Shown: positions 49,018 through 64,000 of the stretch, piece after piece
How positions within the stretch are numbered: the stretch's first letter is position 1
Layout: every line of letters begins with the position of its first letter
Assembly (NCBI GenBank): GCA_964035545.1
Contig: OZ037769.1
Coordinates: forward strand, 6,134,429-6,198,428
Direction: 5' to 3'
DNA: 64,000 nucleotides
From: Bugula neritina
Taxonomy: Eukaryota > Bryozoa > Gymnolaemata > Cheilostomatida > Bugulidae
Translations under genes and position numbers: made by a program
The notes under the pieces: model-generated
The model's input: only the letters and a program-made list of their open reading frames with translations
Told to the model about the DNA's origin: nothing
The model's database searches: none

Positions 49018-51981
49018 GTCTAGCAAAAGCAGTAACACCCAGAGTCGCTTTTTAAATAAATAAATTCACCTAAAAATGTAATTCTCATCAATCATTAACA
49101 TAATTCTTATTAACATTTTGTGCTATGTCAGATTTTCAATATTTCTAGAAATTAAGTAATAAAATGTTAAGCTAGCTTATTGAAACTGTTATTTCATTAA
49201 TTATTCATTACTTGGCCACTCACATTTTTTAGCACAACTGTAATCAATTGATTTGATAAAAAGACTGTTTTTTTCGATAAACATACAACTGGTAGATCAA
49301 CTGCAATGGCTGAGTAATCCTAATCATAATTAAAATAAAATAAAAAATAAAATTACAGAAATACTTTTCAAAGTTATAGTATTACTATTATTGTAATGCT
49401 TAAAATAATAGTAATAATACAAATATATTTTCCTGACTTCACACTAAAATGTTTCTCAATAGCCCAAATATTTTAAATGATATGAATTTATTCGCAATCA
49501 TTATCATAGTTATAATAATAAATATTATGATGGACAAAAAGTATCAGAGTTCAAATAATAATGATAATTATATAACTTGACAATAATGATAACTATGGTT
49601 TTCATTAACAGTCATATTATTAACAATAGTGAAAATTATAGCAATTTGGTAACAACAATCATAAGCATAAAAACAATCACAGAGAATGACTATGAGATAG
49701 TTATAATAATTATTATAATCATTAGGTGTAATGATGCTTATAATCACAGCAATTATGCTACTAATAAAGTAATTCTAACAGTAGCGGTGATAAACAATCA
49801 GTATCTGTATGACTATGAGACTGAGAGTGAGTATGACCATCAGACTATCACTATGACTATGAGTATGAGCATCATAACCAGAATCACAATGATTACAATT
49901 TTTTAATGTTTAATCTCAAAAACGTGCTTTGGACAATTAACAGGGCCATTTTCAAAAATAAATATATGTATAAGTTTTAGGACACTTACTTTTTTACAGT
50001 GAATAATTTTTAATTCCTGTTCTTACAATGTGAATGTCAACACTAACATATTATAGGACTTCATGGTCAGCCATTTAATGGTCACTATGGAGCAGTCTCG
50101 AGGACTATCGGGGAACCTCGTTAGGAAATATCCCAAAAAGTACAGTCAGTTATAGAGTTGTCTTTTATTGCAATATACTCCTTCAATACGCGAACAATAA
50201 CGAAATAGTTATCTAAAAGAGTTGTCTTCTTAATTTTACTATGTTGTTGAATAGACAACTACGTATAAAGTTTTGACGCTTACTTGATAAAAAGGTCTTG
50301 CCGGGGTTACTAGACTTATTTGCTAATAATTGAAAACAAATGGAAACTCTATCATCTATACTTTCATACTTTACCACAGCAATTTACTGCAATCTGGACC
50401 CCTACTCCGGCCGAATGACAAGAGAGCCTCATTGTATTGTAGCATCAATGCTGACTTATCTCCGAGCAACATGCTGGTTTTGCTATTTCTCATTTTTGCC
50501 CAAGTTCTATGACAATATATTATATTTTGCTAGCTTGGAAAGTGTGTAAAATAAAATACAGTAACTATACGAATAGGTTTATAAATTATTAATCTCAATA
50601 CATGCGTTATATTGCTGAAACTACGCAGCAAACAGCTTCTGCTGTTTAGTATAAGCAAAATTTTACCTTTTTAAGCATAAAATTTGCCATCTTATTAATT
50701 GATTCCAGTATAAAAATTTATGCATTTGTAGTATGATTTAATATATTATGTTAAATTGCTCAATGTGATTATATATTTACACGCAGTACAAATGTTTATA
50801 CTTGTTATTTACTTGTATAGGTACAGTTTAATTAACTACTAGAAAGGCTAGCCGGGGCTGTCCAACAGGCGGTCTCAGGGCCGGATGTGACACCCAGCCT
50901 ACATTTATGTGGCCCTCAGAGGTAAAACACATGAAATTATTTTTGCACTGTATATGAATTAGAATGGAAAACCACCTTTGAAATATCTTATTTATACACA
51001 TACTACAAAACATGCAGCCTGTAGTCACTATTTAAACTTTATTGTGTGATAATTCGTAAGAATTTGAAACAAAGTAACTTGAAAAACACTGATGCTATTG
51101 ACCCAAGCTTAATCTAAAGTTGACAATGTGGCCCTCGCCACCAAAATGTTCCCTTTTAGTGGCCCTAGCTCTGAAAAGGTTGGACACCCCTGCGCTAGAA
51201 GATAAAATTATTATATTTGCATGATTCATATCTTCTAATAATTTGTAGGTTTGAGATTACAAAAACTTTGGTGATGATGATACAAAACTTATATTAAATG
51301 CAACCATTCCAAGATAAAAAAAACACTATAAAACTTTTCTTTATGTGAAATTATATAATAGTTGCAAAGTTTTATAAACTACACTTTTATACAATATTTA
51401 AAAGGTTGATGCCAACAAAAAGCATTAAAGAATATGTCACAGATATATATCTTGCCTGTTGACTAGTGTTTAGATTTTTAAAGTTCGTTTCTATTACACA
51501 CAACCTACAATTTAACATGTTGTTTTTGTATTTGATTCATGAAATTCAGAAGCATAAATTCACATTCACTGGAAACAATAGCGTGTAATTATATAATTCA
51601 TTTTCAACTGAGTTCAATGAAAATAACTGTAGCAAGAAAAATGATACTCTATGATTGAATAGCCACTTGTAAAAATCAAAAGAGTAACTGTCAAACAAAA
51701 ATACTCCATTTTGAATATAAAAGATTAAAATCAGAACTATATAATTGTAGCATTCAACCTATGAATAGATTTAAAAACAAATGTCGTATTGTCCTTGAAT
51801 GATAGACAGAACAAAGTATGCTTGGATAACTGAATTAGGTTTCTTGAAAACAAGATTTCATATCAGTTACGATCAGTGTTTACGATTGCACATATATAGC
51901 AAAACATTGCATAACAAAAGCAAAAAACTTTACAGTCAGGCATTAGATGTGTAGAGGTGGAGTTTTAAATTGTTGAAGAAA
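49018..51981. other. Divergent intergenic region between WD-repeat gene and coiled-coil gene
   Basis: Should contain both promoters; no clear core motif. It holds a (C/G)TATGA-word patch (49800-49880), a less AT-rich stretch near 50395-50500 with short open frames but no splice logic, and a hAT-like MITE (50853-51192). Confidence 0.6.
50853..51192. mobile_element. hAT-like MITE, about 340 bp
   Basis: Ends CGGGGCTGTCCAAC and (inverted) CAGGGGTGTCCAAC match at 12 of 14 bases and fit the hAT terminal pattern CAGGGGTnnCCAAC. Subterminal GTGGCCCT blocks occur in inverted arrangement on both sides. Flanks share GCTAG/CTAGAA words, but an exact 8 bp target duplication is not clear. No transposase, so non-autonomous. 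Confidence 0.7.
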
Positions 51982-56158
<4,177 letters not shown>

Positions 56159-56558
56159 TTATTGTTAAGACAAGCCTAATGTAAATAGTTTGGTTTTCAT
56201 CTACAGCATACGAGAGAACACAAATCTAGTTAACAAACTGTAACACATATATGTATGATAAAATGATATAAACTATATTAATCTCGCATATATTGTTTAC
56301 CCAAACACCAGAATGATGAAATATGAAAAGGAATATACAATATAATGTACAATGGACCAACGGACACGAGTATATTATTCACAAAAAATAACCATAAAAT
56401 TGTACAATAACATAAAATTTATTAATTCTCCGCAAAGAACAACTGGAGCGTGAGTAAGTTGTTTTGCAGGTGAACTAAAAGAAAATATATTGTGACTGAC
56501 TAATACGCTGTACAGAGTAAACCTATGATAACATCAGCTAGAGTGAACGAGTTTATTG
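56159..56558. other. Tail-to-tail intergenic region
   Basis: 400 bp between the stop codons of the coiled-coil and zinc-finger genes. It should hold both 3' UTRs. AT-rich, no ORF. Confidence 0.6.
56552..56557 (-). promoter_or_regulatory. Candidate poly(A) signal of the zinc-finger gene
   Basis: AATAAA on the minus strand starts only two bases after the stop codon at 56559, which would give a very short 3' UTR. Another AATAAA lies near 56418. Confidence 0.4.
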
Positions 56559-59500
56559 TCAACAGTTTTCAAGTTTAGGTTTCTTGCTGTCAACTGGATA
56601 ATCAGAGTCAGCTAGTCTCTTCAGCATCACTCTAGCTTTACCGGCAGCGTGATGCACCAGAATGTGTTGCTGATAGACCAACCTGCTGACTGGTTTCTCA
56701 CAGCAGAGGCAGAAACGGAATGGATGGACAGTTTGCTCATGTTCCTAGCAACACATAACATGATCATATAGTATGCAGTGATTAGAATATAGTATACAGT
56801 CATTAGAATAGAGTATAGAGTCATTAGAATAGAGTATAGAGTCATTAGAATATAGTATACAGTCATTAGAATAGAGTATAGAGTCATTAGAATAGAATAT
56901 ATAGTCATTAGAATATAGTATACAGTCATTAGAATATAGTATACAGTCATTAGAATATAGTATACAATCATTAGAATATAGTATACAGTCATTAGAATAG
57001 AGTATATAGTCATTAGAATAGAGTAGACAGTCATTAGAATAATCAGTTTGCCGATTTCCTATCAACCCACAACCATATATAGAAATCAAAGTATCGTGCA
57101 ACATTTCAACACAGTTTTTCAAAGATGCTAAAACTAGACTGAAAATCTCAATCTATTGACATCTATGCTCATCTCTTCAGCAAGTTCATCTCCTCAGCAA
57201 GTTCATACCCTTAGCAAGTTCATACCCTATAAAGTGGAGAAACATGCTAAAGTCATGACAACAGCTTACTTTTAGCCCTTGTTTAGTGCTGCATTGAGAT
57301 CCACACAAGTCACACTTGTGTACGTGACTTAGGGCGCAGTGTCTGGCGAATTCTTGAGAAGATCCGAACTTTAGCTTGCATATTGAGCAGAAAGGCTGGA
57401 ACTACAATATAAAAGTTCATTACTAGCTAATAACACATCCTTGGTGCACATTACACACTCACTCATTGACTTCTACCTAGAAATTAAAATGTTTTTCCTT
57501 GTTTTTTACCCAGTCGACATAAAAAAGTGCTTCGATTAAAATTAAAGAGAAACAACTGGCAAATTACTCACTCATAGTACAAGTTGAATGTTTCCTGAAT
57601 GTGATTTTCATATCCCCGATATTTCAGTTAGAGCATGACTACAGATGACGATGGCACGATTACCTGCCAGGTGGAATTAAACACACTAGGAGAAGGCAGC
57701 TCTCAGACTAACCTTAATGTTGGTGACACTGGCACTAGCTAAACCAGCCAATCCCGTCATTTTAAGCCTGTGTTCCGTGGCTAGATGATTCTGTAGCATA
57801 TCAACACTAGGAAATAGCTTGTAGTGACAGTGCATTGATATACACCTCTTCAACTCTACCATTTTCTGCAACCACAAACATCATACATTAGAGTTATCAG
57901 TCCTTCAATCTAACCACCACCAGCTATACGTTACAAAAGGCAATACCTAAACATTGTAAACATCTTCTCCTTATTGAACAGGCAACAGGTTCAAAATAAA
58001 TCAATAAAGATTTTTGCTATTTGTTTGCTATTCTAAGTGAGCCTGTTATTTTATTAGAAGAATTTGAATTATAAAACCAGGCCATTACTGGTCAATATAA
58101 ACTGTATCATTGTTCAGTGCTCTTGTAGGCTTTGCAGTTCCAGACGCCTTGGCTGAGCAACGATTAAACAATACCCACAATAGTGCCATTAAACCAACTA
58201 GTAGATGATGCAAAACCAATGAGCTATTTCTAGCAATAATACATGCATATATATAACATAGTCTGCCCTGTAACAATCTGTACAGAGTACAATAAAACAT
58301 TGTATGACATACTAGACCCACTATAGACTACACAGCGCAATGAGCTCTATGCAAGGCATGAAGAAGGCAGCAGAACTGACCTTGAGGTCACTGAGGTGTT
58401 TAGCTAGCAGGTGCTCAACTAGTGTAGTCTGAAATCCTTTCATACACAGGAAACAGGCAGAAGAACTATCTGGTACTTTTACAACCGATTTGCATGTCTA
58501 AAATATAACAATATTTTGTAAACGCTGCGATATGCTGTACCATAATGACATACAATACTCACACTTATATATTACAGTATTATATTATACTAACTATTCT
58601 ATCTGACTATATAAATAATACTCACTGATATACGCACAGCATAATATTACTATATACATAATATTTATTGATATACGCACAGCATAATATTACTATATAC
58701 ATAATATTTACTGATATACGCACAGTATAATACTACTATACACACAAAACACTATGTATTAACACATGTATCAGCACGATGACGAAATATTTACCGTCGT
58801 GTGTTTAGCCAATCCCTGGACAGTCCACAGTAACTTGTCACAGCCGTCCTTGGGGCAGCGGAAAGCGGGATTCTTCAGGTGTGTGATGTTAGTGTTGTGA
58901 CACCATTGCATGTGTACCTTCAGAGCCTGCACTCCCTGTATCAACCCTTCGCATATCTCACAGGTGATGACATCACCCTGCAACACACAGCCAGAACATA
59001 CAACACATACTACTACTCCGACCTTAGAGTGACCTTCACTGATCTACACGGTACTTGGAGTTATGTACTTACGGCGATTGTCTTCCCTCCAATTTGAGCA
59101 ACGACTGGCATGAGATTAGTTGTGTTGGTAGCAACTCTCGGCTGGCCCGCTGATACTTGCAGCTCTGAAAATATAATGGCAGCGCTCACTAACTAGAAGT
59201 ATCCGAGGGGACAACTCCTTTCACAATTCCACTAGCAGTGAGTATTCATACTCGTTAATCACTAAAATAGCTATTGGTCATAAGTCTGTCTAATATGTAG
59301 AGGGGACTTTTTATTTAATTACTACTGTCCACCATTCACAGTAGATTGAAGCTAGTATGGTAGTGTAATGGATAGTGATGGTTCACCACACATTGCATCG
59401 TTAGTGGATGTTGTAAGGGTTCAAACTCAAATAGTGGCATATCTTTCTCCATTTTGTAACATTTACATTAAATAATACAGATAGCAAAATGGTGGCAATA

Positions 59501-60252
59501 ATTATCATCATTAAACTTATAACCGTATTCCAAAAGAAAGAAAATAGATGTTTTAGAGTAAGCACATATACAAGCTGACAAACAGCGAAAGGATGAGATT
59601 TTTACTATAAAAGTAAGTTTACAGTACGCTGCCTTACTTGTAACTGCTGCTGGCACTACTGGCTTGGTGACCAGAGGTGTTATGACTCTAGACTTGACTG
59701 GAACACTGGCACTATTGGGTAGAGACTTGGTAGAATTAGTAGCGTGATGAGATACTACGACAGGTTGTCCTAGTATAGACTGGGGCTTGAACATATTCTC
59801 CCCCAGGGGGGTGTGGGATATTGAGTCAGGCTTTAGATTGTTATTCAATTGAAACGAGTTGCTGCAGTTTGCCATATGAGTCTGAAAATACATGAAATGT
59901 ACTATATGCACTTTCTTTGCATTCATACAAACAGAAATGATAGACGAGTATATTATTATGATGAAGCTATCCAATCACCAGGCTCTCAACTCAACAAATT
60001 TTGTAAGAAACCTAAAATAGGTGCTTTTGCTGCCTTGATAAACCAGATGACGCAGTAGTTGCAACTGTAGCTGAGAGAAATTATTTAGTACTTCGGGATT
60101 AAATACAAGGTTTCCCAGACTTCTATGTGTTAGACTTTAAAGTCATATACTTGATTTGATAAATAGTAAGCTACAATATATAATCACTTGGTGCGTCTAC
60201 TTATTGGTTAATGAATTTTATATCATTATGAATGCTCAACAGTAAAGGGTAA

Positions 60253-60291
<39 letters not shown>

Positions 60292-63273
60292 CAGCAGTAG
60301 TAGCAGTAGTAGCAGTAGTAGCAGTAGTAGCATTAGTAGCATTAGTAGCAGCAGTAGTATTAGTAGCAGCAGTAGTATAGTAGTAGCAGCAGCAGTAGTA
60401 GTAGTAGTATTAGTAGCAGTACTAGTAGAAGCAGTAGTAGTAGTAGTAGTAGCAGTGAGGGTAGTACTAGTAGTAGTATTAACTCACCTGTAATCTAACA
60501 CTGGTGTTTGTGTCAAAATGGCAAGTCTTACAACTAAAGAATGAAGCTTGCTTTTCAGTAAAGCCCAGAACACCATGGCGTTCCGTCATGTGGGTCTTAA
60601 AGTGGGCGGGGAACTGAGACGTGTAATTGTCACACCGAGCACACACTAGCTTCTGTCTCTGGTTTGTGTGGGCATGACTAAGATGAGTCTCTAGGGCTAA
60701 AATAGACTCAGTCTTGAAGCCACATGGCTTACCGTCAATTACACACGGACAAACCTGAAGTTGAAAAAACACAAATATTGAAAGCCCTAACAAAGTAACA
60801 GTTAATAATAAAGTAGTTTATGTGAAACTAAATGCAGTATAATATTGCAATGATCAACTAAATTTACAACATTAGTGAAAAGGAAAAGTTGAATATGAAA
60901 TTTTGTTCCAAGAGTAAAGACCGCCATTGAACATCAAGTGGAGTACCTTATCATAGACAAGATGCAGATCTTTGTTGTCTTTACGCAGATTGGAAAGTGA
61001 TTTCTGCAAGGACTGGTACTGTTCTTCACTGTATTTCTTGTCTCCCTGTTTTCTCAGCTTACCAACATGTTCAGACAAGCCTTCATATACCAGTTCTCTC
61101 ATCATAGACAGACCAACCTACAGGGTAAGACAACTCATCACCATGCGTATATTAGCAGAAGTACCAGAAATTTTTAAAACTAACAGCAAAATCAAAACTA
61201 TAGACATTTAGCTGCAGAGCTTTTACACTGATGATGATTATTGAATGAAGATGTTAAATGTAGAAGATTTAAAACTGGGAGACACACTGTTGGAAAATAT
61301 AGGATATCTGACGGAATATAGTATACCTGGTAAAGAAACTTGGACATGGGACGTAAACGAGCGTGCCCATCTTTAATATCTTGAGCACTGGGAGACTCAG
61401 TCGCGGGGACAGTTGTAGCAGATGGCTGGATGTTGAAGGATGTCTTGACATTCGTCCGCAATGGCGGCACTTGCGTGACTTTTCTCACCATGTTTGCCTT
61501 CTGATCCATTGTGTAAGTTATGACTTCATGCACTTTGAGAGGGTCGGATGGGTTCTTTGGCTGAATTTTAATTTCACACCTACAGATGGTTAGCAATTGA
61601 TAGGATAACTCCCATTTCACTATCCGAACAAAATACAGGAAATAAATTAATAGAGAACCAAATAAATGTGACAACTTAAGAAGCTAGAAACACTTACGTA
61701 GTACCTCCCTGTAGCAAGGACCTCTTGATAGTATCGGGCAATAGTGTGCTCACAATGTTAGCTTGTCTACGAGTGGGAGGAGCTACTTTCGCTTCACCCT
61801 GTTGCTCTAGAATGACGTTGGGTTGAGTCAATTACTATACAACTTGAGCACTTTTCAAACTAACTAATCACAGTTTTATATAAAAAAAGACTGAATTAAA
61901 CCAATTAATTATTTTCAATCACCATAGCAGCTGATTAACGTTCTCATCAGTAAAATAATTTATTTATATTCAATTTTAGAAAATCTGAAGAAAAAAAACA
62001 TAATTGGGAAGAACAATTCCAAATGAATATTAGAAAGCCTTCTTACCAGTTTTGCCGAGAGTTGATAAATTGGAAAGGTTTTCCGAATTGTCTTTTTGTC
62101 TCACAATAAGGCTTTTGCTAGAATGTTGAGTATTTTTCGATTGTAAACTGCCAGCTGTTTTGTCTAAACCTAAATCTGCGTGGTCTCCTCTCCCTACAGT
62201 GTTCTCAACGTCAGATTTATCAATAACAGAGTCACTCTTAGTATCAGCAAGGCCATCTTTACTAGATGTGTCAATATTATTGGAGGTATTTTCAGACAAC
62301 TTAGACTGTTTGCTTTCTGTATCATTTTTCTCACACAACTCTCCTCCGGATAAATTATCGGTATTAGCAATAATTTTATCTTCTGGCTGCTTAACAGTAT
62401 CATTTTCACTAGTTCCATTTATAACCGGTTTAATATTGTCACTAACTACATCAGTTTCAGCATCGAGTTTACCATCAATGCTATCTTCTGTCTCCATTTT
62501 CTCAACTTCCTGTACAGATTCTGCTGGACTTTCTAACCCACTTTTAGTAGAAGAACCTTCAACTTTCGAATCGTCATCTTCATTGTCAAGGAAAGTATCG
62601 TACTCCTTTTCATTGTTAGATTCCAGGAACAAATCTCCAGCCAACGCTGGCTCCACGGCAGACGTGGCATCTTTAGGTTTATCACAGGTGGGTGAAGGAG
62701 TAAATTCAGAGCAATTATTGACCCCTGGGAAAGCATTCACATATTAACATGGCAAAAATCAACCCATCAAAATCGGAACACAGAGTGATGCAGAATGGTT
62801 GAAAATAGAAACTGCAAGGATGGCCTACCTTCTCCCATTTTTAAGTTTGTATCTTTTTCTTTTTCCAATAATTCAGAATTACACACCAAAGATTTACTCT
62901 GCGACTGTTTTTTGACTTCAGAAGTTTCTAAAGCATGAAAACACATGATTTCACTGACACAGCATTACTGAAATATTCGAAACCAGAAACACCTCTCAAG
63001 TGTTATGCATGTAGACATTATATTCATTAATTTTCCTCCTGGCATTTGTGCGGCAAAATATGCAACCATAATTAATTCTACGCCATTTTGAACTTGCATA
63101 AAACTTTGAAACTATTAATGCGTTGAGTAATACTTTTAAATGTGAATAGAATAAAGCTGAACTTTAAAAGACCAATTAGCTGGGTGTTAGCTATAAGATG
63201 GTGTACAATAATGTCAATTACCTTCGGTTGACTCCATAACCATTCTATCTGGTGAAGAAATAGTCAACTGCAT
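56559..63273 (-). CDS. MEP-1-like multi-C2H2 zinc-finger protein, 14 exons, 911 residues
   Basis: Exons in transcript order: 63273-63222, 62927-62829, 62724-62047, 61806-61698, 61579-61327, 61117-60947, 60754-60488, 59881-59638, 59164-59073, 58977-58795, 58497-58381, 57865-57713, 57401-57270, 56744-56559; phases agree. Residues about 50-276 are acidic, Ser/Asp/Glu-rich and disordered. Residues about 385-450 are helical (RLRPMSKFLYQ, then LSMMRELVYEGLSEHVGKL). From about 455 on, eight or nine C2H2-type units follow, e.g. CARCDNYTSQFPAHFKTHMTERH, CEICEGLIQGVQALKVHMQ, CFLCMKGFQTTLVEHLLAKH and CSICKLKFGSSQEFARHCALSH, ending with a Lys/Pro-rich KKPKLENC tail. The short helical block before irregular fingers resembles MEP-1 of nematodes and flies, a Mi-2-associated nuclear repressor; that assignment is tentative. 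A nuclear, nucleic-acid- or chromatin-linked role is inferred. Confidence 0.82.
56765..57040. repeat. 21 bp minisatellite, about 13 copies
   Basis: Unit GTCATTAGAATAGAGTATAGA with T/G and C/A variants. It starts about 20 bp upstream of the acceptor of the last exon of the zinc-finger gene. Its translation gives repeated 7-residue peptides in two frames, which are artefacts of the 21 bp period. Confidence 0.95.
58617..58745. repeat. 43 bp tandem repeat, three copies
   Basis: GATATACGCACAG recurs at 58627, 58670 and 58713. Ends about 50 bp from the donor of exon 10 of the zinc-finger gene. Confidence 0.85.
59360..59455 (+). repeat. Possible tRNA-derived SINE fragment
   Basis: TATGGTAGTGTAATGGATAGTG (A-box-like) and GTAAGGGTTCAAACTC (B-box-like) at tRNA-like spacing plus an insertion. 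In an intron of the zinc-finger gene. Confidence 0.4.
60252..60478. repeat. (AGT/AGC)n trinucleotide array
   Basis: About 227 bases of GTA/GCA triplets, beginning 10 bases after the donor of exon 7 of the zinc-finger gene on the transcribed strand. Confidence 0.97.
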
Positions 63274-64000
63274 AGCTCTTTCAGCAATAATAAATTAAAG
63301 ATAGTTTCTCCGCCATCCTATATAAAAAATTCAACTATATTAGGTTTGGCGGTGAGACTATTGAAAGCTGCTCATAACCAACATGATTACTGCAATGTAA
63401 TGGTTTTTAAGCAAAATGTTTAGAGCATCAAAAATTACTATTATATTTCTCCTCAACTTCTCAGCAAAAAAGTACAAACTCAGAAGCTCCTAGTTTTGAA
63501 TTTTTTGGCTCTTTAAAACTTTTCAATGAAAAAAATGTCCCCTTACTAATTCGTAAAACAACTATTGACATATAGCTATACTTATGGGTATAAAAATAAA
63601 GTTAAAATATTATGATTAGAAACACATTATCTAAGTTGGCGCTTTTAAGTTTGTTCGATTCCAATATCAACACTTTGATACTAAAAGTTTTAAGAAATAA
63701 AACTAAGGAACTCATAAATACAACCTAATGCAATTGTAATTAAACTTTACAGATGGCTGATAAGCTTTACTTAAAAGCTACAGTTATTCTTAACTTTGTG
63801 ATAATACTAAAACTTATACAGTAATATTAGTAGTATCCATATGTTTATTGTTGAATCATAATTTTAATGTTATTATGACCATATATTTCTAATACTAATA
63901 GTAATACTAATAGCAATATCTATCAACAACTTTTATAAATAATAATTATAATACAAAATATCAATTTCCATACTGATATTTAATTTTTTTGCATTAAAAA
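63274..64000. other. 5' flank of the zinc-finger gene; nothing else seen
   Basis: AT-rich, with ACTAATAGTAATACTAATAG words near 63890-63915. No upstream exon with good splice signals and no ORF of note. A promoter or a non-coding 5' exon may lie here. Confidence 0.5.

Noticed and set aside
50330-50549. Overlapping 60- and 69-codon frames in the divergent intergenic region
   Set aside because: Two overlapping frames with no homology and no splice logic; composition typical of chance frames.
56627-57122. Two minus-strand frames with repeated 7-residue peptides
   Set aside because: They are translations of the 21 bp minisatellite in an intron; the period of 21 keeps frames open by chance.
62160-62747. 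195-codon plus-strand open frame, Ser-rich
   Set aside because: It is the exact antisense of the acidic exon 3 of the zinc-finger gene; Ser codons there mirror Asp/Glu/Thr codons, and it has no splice or start context.

Overview
This window is nuclear DNA of an animal. It is AT-rich, its genes are split by many short GT-AG introns, and it carries tRNA-derived SINE-like repeats, a Ty3/gypsy LTR retrotransposon and many micro- and minisatellites. The gene content (a BSDC1 orthologue, a WDR97/WDR87-type WD-repeat protein, an invertebrate MEP-1-like zinc-finger protein) fits a lophotrochozoan such as a mollusc or bryozoan. The phylum is an inference, not something read from the sequence. Gene models were built by hand by joining open exons at splice consensus sites in matching phase. 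Every complete model below sums to a multiple of three.

Layout. 1-2226 (minus): N-terminal exons of BSDC1, which runs off the left edge. 2227-5093: intergenic, with a SINE-like remnant and simple-sequence DNA. 5094-16417 (plus): a tandem cluster of four small three-exon genes (SYC1 to SYC4, names used only here). All their introns are in phase 1. Each encodes a Ser/Gly/Tyr low-complexity N-terminus plus a tyrosine-ladder segment and variable Cys content, and none matches a family I know. Intron 1 of the first gene holds a 2.45 kb element made of two near-identical 601 bp inverted arms. 17250-49017 (minus): one 36-exon gene for a predicted 1,767-residue WD-repeat protein of the WDR97/WDR87 type. 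Its intron 7 holds a 7.4 kb Ty3/gypsy element in the same orientation (38009-45454) with almost identical LTRs, a tRNA-Leu primer site and an extra 3' zinc-finger/coiled-coil ORF. Another intron holds about 35 copies of a 26 bp minisatellite.

49018-51981: gap between two divergently transcribed genes, with a hAT-like MITE. 51982-56158 (plus): an 8-exon gene for an unrecognised 493-residue coiled-coil protein, including one GC-AG intron. 56559-63273 (minus): a 14-exon gene for a predicted 911-residue multi-C2H2 zinc-finger protein resembling MEP-1, arranged tail-to-tail with the previous gene. 63274-64000: its 5' flank.

The most interesting candidate for something undescribed is the four-gene Ser/Tyr/Cys cluster, together with the large inverted repeat transcribed inside its first member. 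The host genes are otherwise independent housekeeping, ciliary-type and chromatin-type genes; I see no operon-like relation among them.
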